A stretch of 18,199 nt of DNA from CAZPBC01 sp964584775 (lineage in GTDB: Bacteria > Chlamydiota > Chlamydiia > Chlamydiales > SLFE01). A program made the translations under genes and the position numbers. The notes under the pieces are model-generated. The model worked only from the letters and a program-made list of their open reading frames with translations, had not been told where the DNA came from and made no database searches. The DNA lies in assembly GCA_964584775.1 (NCBI GenBank), contig CAZPBC010000043.1:1-18199 (forward strand), written 5' to 3'. Below are positions 12,307 through 18,199 of the stretch, piece after piece (within the stretch, counting starts at the first letter, position 1; the number at the start of each line of letters is the position of its first letter).

Positions 12307-15300
12307 ATGGCCTCTTTTGTTCACCTACATCTCCACTCCCAGTTTTCTATCTTGGATGCGCTTTGCAGCGTCGATCGGATTGCACAAAAGAGTGTTGAAT
12401 GTGGGATGCCGGCTGTGGCTCTCACCGACCATGGAAACATGTACGGTGCGGTGGAGTTTTACAAAGCGTGTCGCAAAGAGGGGGTCAAACCTATTATTGG
12501 GTGTGAGGTGTATCTCGCACCTGACGGCCGCTTTGAAAGAAGCCGAAATCAGTATGGGAAGACGGCCTACCACCTCACGCTTCTCGCAAAGAATCAGACC
12601 GGTTACCACAATCTCTGCAAGCTCACCTCAGCGGGCTTTTTGGAAGGATTCTATTATAATCCTAGAATCGATCACGAGCTGTTAAAGAAACATTCTGAGG
12701 GGCTGATTTGTCTTTCAGGCTGCATGACTTCAGAGATCTCACAAACGATCCTTCACGAGAAGAAAGAGGTGGTCCGTGATAAGATCTTGATGTATCAGGA
12801 CCTCTTTAAGGAGGATTTCTTTCTCGAAATCCAACGCCATGAGATGTCCCAGGACGCGATTGCGCTCGACGGGATGGACAAAGAGGGTTGGCTTCTCAAC
12901 CAACACCGTGACTTCATCGAAAAACAGAAAAAGATCGAAGAGACGCTCGTTCACTTCTCAAAAGAACTTTCTATTCCTTTAGTAGCAACAAACGACGTTC
13001 ACTACATTGACCGCGAAGACTGGAGAAGCCACGAAATTTTGATCAACGTCCAGTCAGGGGATACTACGGAGATTTGGGAGTATGACTCACTTGGAAACCC
13101 AAAAGAGCGTAAACCCAATCCAAAGCGACGCACCTACGCAGGAAATGAAGTTTACTTCAAAACGCCTGAGCAGATGCGAGAGCTTTTCCAGGACCTTCCA
13201 GAAGCGTGTGATACCACCCTTGAAATTGCTGAACGTTGCAATGTGGAACTCGACTTTGAAACGAAGCACTATCCCACCTACACACCTCCTGACATTGAAG
13301 GGAAAGAAGTCAGTAAACAAGAGCGTAAAACTTCTGTAGAAAAGTTCCTCCGTAAGCTCTGTGAAGAGGGGATTCCCCGTCGCTATACGCCTGAAAGACT
13401 CGCTAAAGTTCAAGAGATCTACCCTGACCGCGATCCGATGGAACTGATCCACGAGCGTCTTGAGACGGAGCTCTCTGTCATCGTTCCGAAGGAGATGGCA
13501 GATTATCTCTTGATCGTTTGGGACTTTATCGATTGGGCAAAAAAACAGGATATTCCCGTCGGGCCTGGACGAGGGTCTGGAGCAGGATCGATTGTTCTTT
13601 ATCTCATTGGAATCACCGACATTGAGCCCCTGCGCTTCCACCTCTTCTTTGAGCGTTTCATCAACCCTGAGCGTCTCTCCTACCCTGATATCGATGTCGA
13701 TATCTGCATGTCTCGGCGGCAGGAGGTGATCAACTACACCCTTGAAAAGTACGGAAAAGAGAACGTCGCGCAGATCATCACCTTCGGTACGATGAAGGCA
13801 AAGATGACGATCAAGGATGTGGGGCGTGTTCTCAATATCTCCCTTGCAAAAGTCAACAAGTTGGCAAAATTGGTTCCTGAAGAGTTGGATATCACTCTCG
13901 AGTCAGCACTTGCCAAAGATGCTGAGCTCCGTGCTTTTGTCGAAAGTGATGAGGAAGCGGGACGCATCATTGAACTGGGAAAAAAACTCGAAGGCTGTAT
14001 CCGAAACACGGGTATCCACGCAGCGGGGATCGTTGTCTCCTCTGAGCCGCTCGTTGAACACATTCCTATCTGTAACTCCAAAGACTCAGACCTTCCCGCC
14101 ACGCAATTCTCGATGAAGCCTGTCGAGCAAGTTGGGATGCTCAAGATTGACTTCCTTGGATTGAAGACACTGACTTCGATCGAACTGGCTTTTAAAGATG
14201 TTTGTGAAGGGCACGGTGTCTCCCTCGACTGGCGCGATCTTCCACTTACTGATCAAAAGACGTTTGATCTCTTGAACCAAGGGAAGACGATGGGTGTCTT
14301 CCAGCTCGAGTCGGGAGGGATGCAAGATCTGGCTCGCTCACTTCACCTCGACCGTTTTGAAGAGATCATTGCGGTCGGTGCGCTCTACCGTCCCGGTCCG
14401 ATGGATATGATTCCTTCGTTTATTGCGAGAAAGCATGGACGCGAAGCCATTGAAAACGATCACCCGTGGATGAAAGAGATCCTCGAAGAGACTTACGGAA
14501 TCATGGTTTACCAAGAGCAGGTAATGCAAATTGCGGTGCGTCTGGCAAAGTACTCTCTTGGAGAGGGGGATGTCTTACGCCGCGCGATGGGTAAAAAAGA
14601 CCATAAGCAGATGGAGCGGGAACGTGAGAAGTTCATTAGCGGTTGTCTAGAGAACGGAATCGATAACTCCTTGGCACGTCAGATTTTTGACAAGATGGAG
14701 AAGTTTGCCTCCTACGGCTTCAACAAATCTCACGCGGCCGCTTATGGCTACCTTTCTTATGTCACGGCTTACCTAAAGGCAAACTACCCTAAAGAGTGGC
14801 TCGCTGCACTCATGACCTGCGACCAATTTGATATCTCAAAAGTCTCGAAATTCATTCGAGAGTGTAAGGCAAGTGGGATCGAAGTTCTTTCTCCAGATGT
14901 CAATGAGTCGAAGGGATCTTTTACAGCGACGGATGAAGGAATCCGTTTTTCTCTAAGCGCCATTCGCGGTGTCGGGGAGGGAGTCGTTGAGGAGATTGTC
15001 AAATGTCGGGAGAAGGAGGGAAAGTATAAAAGCCTCTACCACTTTGTCAAATGCATCGATACCAAAAAAGTCGGAAAGAAAATCATTGAAGCTTTGGTGG
15101 ATGCTGGTGCGTTCGATTTTACAAAGTGGACGCGAGACCAGCTGAAAACAGCGATAGAACCGATCTACGACACCGTCAGTAAAAAGCAAAAAGATGAAAA
15201 TCTCGGGTACATGTCTCTCTTTGATCAAATGGGAGATGAGAATGAAAAGCGCTTTGAAGCGCCTCCGCAAGTTTTGGAACCGCGCTCGAAAAAAGATCTT

Positions 15301-16041
15301 CTGTTGAAAGAAAAAGAGCTTCTGGGCTTCTTCCTAACAGGCCATCCGATGGATGGATATAAAGAGCTCTTGAACCGCCTCTCTTGTGTGGCGCTTCGGA
15401 AAGTCGAGGAGATGGACCACCAGTCGGTCTTCCGTTCTGCGCTCTTGATTGAAACGGTGGTGACGCGGATTGCACAGAAATCGCAGCGTAAATTTGCGAT
15501 CCTGACTGTCAGCGATGGGATTGTCAGTTATGAACTTCCCGTTTGGCCTGATCTCTACGAGCAGAAAGGATACTTACTCAATGAAAACCAGCTGTTATAC
15601 GCGGTGCTCATCGTGGAGAAAGATACGGGGGATGTCAAACTCAGCTGCCGCTGGTTTGATGATCTGACAGCTGCAAGTGAAGAGATGATTGCTGAGTGCG
15701 ATGAGGTCTTTGATAAGTCAAAAAGCTATATCGCTCGGCAGAATATGATCAAAGAGAAGGGGAAAGGGAAAAAGATGGAGACGAAGAAAGAAGAGAAGAA
15801 AGTCGAGCTTGTTCTCCAAGTAGACCTTGGAAAGATCCAGATGACAGATGTCATGAAGCTCAAAAAGCAGTTCCGTAAAAACGGAGGCTCTAGTCCGGTC
15901 AAAATTGAGTTTCAATCTCAAGGAAAAGTCTATAGCAACCTTTCGATTCCTGAGAGATGGGGTGTGGAGCTGACAGACTCTTTCCTTAAAGAATTAAAGA
16001 AAGAGCCTGCTCTGATCAGCGCAGAGGAGCGTGCGTTTTAA
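12307..16041 (+). CDS. dnaE: DNA polymerase III alpha subunit
   Basis: A complete 1244-residue C-family replicative polymerase. An N-terminal PHP domain opens with HLHLHSQFSILDA (6-18) and contains LTDHGNMYG (39-47). The palm carries the acidic cluster PDIDVDIC (460-467) and Asp615 in KIDFLGL, the equivalents of the three E. coli catalytic aspartates; GPGRGSGAGSIV lies upstream of the cluster, and TFGTMKAKMTIKDVGRVL follows it. The helix-hairpin-helix and OB fold (about 1040-1120) follow. A Lys/Glu-rich linker (about 1149-1170) joins a short C-terminal domain (to 1244) that probably binds the clamp loader. The ATG at 12307 has no obvious Shine-Dalgarno but fits the family N-terminus. The stop overlaps the convergent gene by 3 bases. 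Certain. Confidence 0.98.
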   Translation: MASFVHLHLHSQFSILDALCSVDRIAQKSVECGMPAVALTDHGNMYGAVEFYKACRKEGVKPIIGCEVYLAPDGRFERSRNQYGKTAYHLTLLAKNQTGYHNLCKLTSAGFLEGFYYNPRIDHELLKKHSEGLICLSGCMTSEISQTILHEKKEVVRDKILMYQDLFKEDFFLEIQRHEMSQDAIALDGMDKEGWLLNQHRDFIEKQKKIEETLVHFSKELSIPLVATNDVHYIDREDWRSHEILINVQSGDTTEIWEYDSLGNPKERKPNPKRRTYAGNEVYFKTPEQMRELFQDLPEACDTTLEIAERCNVELDFETKHYPTYTPPDIEGKEVSKQERKTSVEKFLRKLCEEGIPRRYTPERLAKVQEIYPDRDPMELIHERLETELSVIVPKEMADYLLIVWDFIDWAKKQDIPVGPGRGSGAGSIVLYLIGITDIEPLRFHLFFERFINPERLSYPDIDVDICMSRRQEVINYTLEKYGKENVAQIITFGTMKAKMTIKDVGRVLNISLAKVNKLAKLVPEELDITLESALAKDAELRAFVESDEEAGRIIELGKKLEGCIRNTGIHAAGIVVSSEPLVEHIPICNSKDSDLPATQFSMKPVEQVGMLKIDFLGLKTLTSIELAFKDVCEGHGVSLDWRDLPLTDQKTFDLLNQGKTMGVFQLESGGMQDLARSLHLDRFEEIIAVGALYRPGPMDMIPSFIARKHGREAIENDHPWMKEILEETYGIMVYQEQVMQIAVRLAKYSLGEGDVLRRAMGKKDHKQMEREREKFISGCLENGIDNSLARQIFDKMEKFASYGFNKSHAAAYGYLSYVTAYLKANYPKEWLAALMTCDQFDISKVSKFIRECKASGIEVLSPDVNESKGSFTATDEGIRFSLSAIRGVGEGVVEEIVKCREKEGKYKSLYHFVKCIDTKKVGKKIIEALVDAGAFDFTKWTRDQLKTAIEPIYDTVSKKQKDENLGYMSLFDQMGDENEKRFEAPPQVLEPRSKKDLLLKEKELLGFFLTGHPMDGYKELLNRLSCVALRKVEEMDHQSVFRSALLIETVVTRIAQKSQRKFAILTVSDGIVSYELPVWPDLYEQKGYLLNENQLLYAVLIVEKDTGDVKLSCRWFDDLTAASEEMIAECDEVFDKSKSYIARQNMIKEKGKGKKMETKKEEKKVELVLQVDLGKIQMTDVMKLKKQFRKNGGSSPVKIEFQSQGKVYSNLSIPERWGVELTDSFLKELKKEPALISAEERAF

Positions 16042-16523
16042 ACTCCCAAAAAGCACTGAAATAGCTTCATGAAGTTCGGGATTGCCCAATACTCTTGAGT
16101 TGCATGGGCAGGCGCGCCTTTTTCAGGAACGGTGAAGTAGTTAATCACCAGCTGAACGATAACAGCACTAATAATGTTCACTTTTACAGGAAGAAGAGCA
16201 GTCGCCGCACAAGCTGCACCCGTGATCGCTACAGCGTGTTTTGCTGTGAGCTTCAGGACACTATAAACGCGGCCTTCACCTTCTTCTGTTGCGAAATATT
16301 TCTCAAAAAGAGGATTGAGAAGGGCGTCGATCGCGACCGCAAGAGCGGCAACACCAGAGGCTGCAACCGCTGCAGCTGGGGCTCCTGTGATCAAAACGAC
16401 AACGATGCCAGAGATCACAGCACTTCGAAACATTGCTTTCCCTGTATTCGGGGGGATTTGATCTAAGTGATCTTGGATATCTACTTTAAGCCTTTCAACT
16501 AAACTACCGGGTCTTTCTGCCAT
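16038..16523 (-). CDS. Small hydrophobic hypothetical protein, inclusion-membrane-like
   Basis: A 161-residue protein with a charged N-terminus (1-30), an Ala/Val-rich hydrophobic segment (about 32-70) broken near GAPAAAVAASG, a polar loop (71-92), a second hydrophobic segment (about 93-128), and a polar tail. It has two paired hydrophobic lobes like the protein at 10058-10753, but I see no sequence similarity between the two. I recognise no family; an Inc-type or other membrane protein is plausible. The ATG at 16523 is preceded by GGAGAAAG about 7 bases upstream. The gene converges on dnaE and overlaps its stop. Its upstream region is very AT-rich with several perfect palindromes. Confidence 0.8.
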   Translation of the reverse strand: MAERPGSLVERLKVDIQDHLDQIPPNTGKAMFRSAVISGIVVVLITGAPAAAVAASGVAALAVAIDALLNPLFEKYFATEEGEGRVYSVLKLTAKHAVAITGAACAATALLPVKVNIISAVIVQLVINYFTVPEKGAPAHATQEYWAIPNFMKLFQCFLGV

Positions 16524-16566
16524 TTTAACTTTCTCCGTATCTTAAATTATTAAATACTAAACTAAA

Positions 16567-16593
16567 ATGATATCATAATTATGGTTAATTAAG
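16567..16593. promoter_or_regulatory. Chain of perfect AT-rich palindromes upstream of the 161-residue gene
   Basis: ATGATATCAT (16567-16576), CATAATTATG (16574-16583) and TTAATTAA (16586-16593) lie in a row 44-70 bp upstream of the start at 16523. TATCAT (16567-16572) or TATGAT (16572-16577) on the minus strand could be a -10, but no good -35 is visible. The whole stretch 16530-16640 is far richer in A and T than the window around it. Regulatory role is inferred. Confidence 0.35.
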
Positions 16594-16705
16594 TAAGTGT
16601 AATTAATATTTGATTTTTTAAAATAATTATATAGGTTCAAGTCTCTTTTGTGAGTGCGGAGCTGGATGGATGGAACCTATCTGACGATCGAAATTTACGA
16701 TGAAA

Positions 16706-16811
16706 TCATGACAACGTTTCCTTGCTATTGAGAATCTTCACGAAGTCGTGAAAGGAGGCCTCAACTCGAGGGTCACGCGCAAAAAGTCTCTCGCCAAGAT
16801 ATAAACGATTA
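16706..16811 (-). other. Out-of-frame coding-like extension after the right-edge gene
   Basis: Directly past the TAA of the gene at 16809-18199, the frame shifted by one base stays open to a TGA at 16706-16708 and reads like protein, including RLYLGERLFARDPRVEASF and a charged helical tail ending in SKETLS. Removing one A from the AAAA run just before the TAA joins it in frame (DFDSNNRLYLG). It is either a real frameshift that truncated the protein by about 35 residues, a slippage site, or a sequencing error. The 16-bp dyad at 16737-16752 (TTCACGA/TCGTGAA) lies within it. Confidence 0.5.
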
Positions 16812-18199
16812 TTTTGAGTCAAAGTCTTCGATCAATGCAAGAAGCTCTGCTTGAACCGAGCTAGCACTGTCTAAACAACTTTGATAAGGCTTTAGCTTCT
16901 CGACGGTCTCTTCTCCAATATTTTGCGTCTTAGCGACAGATAAGACTTTACTGAAGAGCTCTTCATCTCTTGTCACTACCGCCCATCGAAGTGCGTCAGA
17001 GATCAAGTCCTCGCCACCCTCTGCTAGTTTTTGTAACAGAAGCTCTTTGCAGCCACTTCCTACAAAAAACTCACCAATTCTAAGCGACTCTCGATTCCCA
17101 AAAATGACATCTCTGAGATCTCCGACCACTCCAAAGCCAAAGTGATCTTGGGGAATCGGGTCATAGAAGAATCCAGGAAGTTCGATCCAATCGCAACGCA
17201 GCTTTTTCGGTAATTCCTTTACTGCATCGAGTAAGCGAGTACGATTTTTATCAGATAACGGGTATCTAACATAGAAGTTCAGGACTTGAGTCAAATCTCT
17301 TCGGCCTTTTACCCATTCGAGAGAGGTGGGGAATTCCCTCTCTAGGCGGGCAAGGTGATTCAGTAGATCTGGAAAGCTTCGAGCACGTTCTGCAATTTGA
17401 CGTAGTGATACGGTATACTCAACACGACAAATCGACCAAGGGGTTCCATAGCATTTAGAAATCACCGGGAATAGAGCCCTTAAATGAGCGTCGAACCAAG
17501 AGACGTCTTCTGGCATTGTTGTTGTTTCAGAATCAATTTCATGTAACCAACGATCCAAGGTGTGGCCATCGATAAATCGAGGTAAGTCATCACGAGCAAA
17601 TGTAGTAGCGATAAAGCCCGCGACCTCCATATCAAGTGGTTTTCTATCTTTAGCACCCTTCAACAATCCATCAAGCATCCCTCTGATGACTGCACCCAAA
17701 CAATCCTTGTTTTTTATGCTAAGAAGGCTTGCCATCATTCTACCATTTAGCCGATAAACAAGAAATCTTCCCATTGAACGTAAAACGCTTAAAAGACGTT
17801 CGAAGGGATCAGGTGCGTATGGCCATGAGTGATCGTGAACAAGCTTCATAGCATTTGGATCAACTCCATTGATATATTCCACAACCCTAGAAAGTCCACC
17901 TTCACGATAGAGCCGTTTGAGGTGCTTTCTGTAGTTAAGGCAATCTTTTTTGGTAGGAAAGCTCAGCAACACGCCCTCCTTCCATGGCTCAGTTTTTAAA
18001 TGGTAACAGCCGCAATTGAAGAAAACTTTACGACGCGTGTTTAGGTCAAGCCTACGCAATTTCACGGGAACACTACTAAAAGTATCAAGCCTAACATAGA
18101 CATGATCAGGATCGTACTCTTGACCATCGGGAAGAGTTAGACAAAATTTCGGTTTCGTCACGACCTTGATTTCTGAGACATCGTCTTGAATTTCACTAT
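16809..18199 (-). CDS. Unrecognised protein, N-terminus cut by window edge
   Basis: The frame stays open from the TAA at 16809-16811 to the right edge, at least 462 residues. The GTG at 18159-18161 is not a convincing start: the 12 codons upstream read on naturally (SEIQDDVSEIKVV) with no stop and no Shine-Dalgarno near the GTG. Numbering from that GTG, residues 1-50 look beta-rich, and 100-260 and 385-450 look helical, with many Leu, Arg and Trp. There is no membrane segment. I recognise no domain. The C-terminus appears truncated by a frameshift (extension at 16706-16811). It is preceded at some distance by a different AT-rich control region, and is co-directional with the 161-residue gene downstream. 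A host-directed protein of the lineage is possible but unproven. Confidence 0.85.
   Translation of the reverse strand, partial: SEIQDDVSEIKVVTKPKFCLTLPDGQEYDPDHVYVRLDTFSSVPVKLRRLDLNTRRKVFFNCGCYHLKTEPWKEGVLLSFPTKKDCLNYRKHLKRLYREGGLSRVVEYINGVDPNAMKLVHDHSWPYAPDPFERLLSVLRSMGRFLVYRLNGRMMASLLSIKNKDCLGAVIRGMLDGLLKGAKDRKPLDMEVAGFIATTFARDDLPRFIDGHTLDRWLHEIDSETTTMPEDVSWFDAHLRALFPVISKCYGTPWSICRVEYTVSLRQIAERARSFPDLLNHLARLEREFPTSLEWVKGRRDLTQVLNFYVRYPLSDKNRTRLLDAVKELPKKLRCDWIELPGFFYDPIPQDHFGFGVVGDLRDVIFGNRESLRIGEFFVGSGCKELLLQKLAEGGEDLISDALRWAVVTRDEELFSKVLSVAKTQNIGEETVEKLKPYQSCLDSASSVQAELLALIEDFDSK

Noticed and set aside
13087..14144. Long minus-strand frames within dnaE
   Set aside because: dnaE is intact with all motifs; these are shadows of its codon usage.
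18159..18161. GTG as the start of the right-edge gene
   Set aside because: The frame stays open upstream to the edge with protein-like codons and there is no Shine-Dalgarno.
1..18199. tRNA or rRNA genes, CRISPR array, insertion sequence, attachment site
   Set aside because: I looked for cloverleaf arms, spaced repeats, transposase motifs and terminal repeats by eye and found none I could support.

Overview
The window reads as chromosome of a member of the phylum Chlamydiae, most likely an environmental (Chlamydia-like) species rather than Chlamydia itself. The strongest reason is gene order. The run trxA - trmL(spoU) - [one gene] - aspS - hisS - [two genes] - uhpC - dnaE follows the Chlamydia trachomatis order CT539 trxA, CT540 spoU, CT541 mip, CT542 aspS, CT543 hisS, CT544 uhpC, CT545 dnaE, as I know it. 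Supporting signs are a UhpC-type sugar-phosphate antiporter, a short chlamydial-type HemC, an AspRS with non-discriminating signature residues, and several hydrophobic proteins resembling inclusion-membrane proteins. The genus cannot be fixed from sequence alone.

Layout. 1-809 (minus): large 5' part of an unrecognised helical protein that runs off the left edge, with its own promoter and an inverted repeat centred on the -10. 1022-2938 (minus): a hemC-hemD-sodA operon closed by a terminator; HemC lacks its third domain, and SodA resembles mitochondrial SOD2 closely. 2939-3206: a divergent control region holding helically phased direct repeats and two adjacent hairpins. 3207-3602 (plus): trxA and its terminator. 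About 3690-3771 (plus): a structured intergenic segment ending in a terminator-like stem and T run, a candidate small RNA. 3770-4237 (minus): trmL. 4334-4972 (plus): a small leucine-rich-repeat protein with an alternating 25/24-residue repeat, standing where Chlamydia has mip. 4969-9960 (minus): FHA-membrane protein, hisS and aspS; hisS and aspS overlap by ATGA. 10058-10813 (plus): a hydrophobic hypothetical protein with terminator. 10942-16041 (plus): uhpC and dnaE. 16038-16523 (minus): a second hydrophobic hypothetical. 16706-18199 (minus): an unrecognised protein that runs off the right edge, whose 3' end looks frameshifted.

The housekeeping genes cover translation (AspRS, HisRS, wobble-base tRNA methylation), replication (DnaE), redox and oxidative defence (TrxA, SodA), tetrapyrrole synthesis (HemC, HemD) and uptake of host glucose-6-phosphate (UhpC). 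The genes inserted among them (LRR protein, FHA-membrane protein, two Inc-like proteins, two edge proteins) are lineage-specific and are where host interaction or new biology is most likely. I did not find a mobile element, CRISPR array, tRNA or rRNA gene. No stretch longer than about 300 bases lacks a gene.
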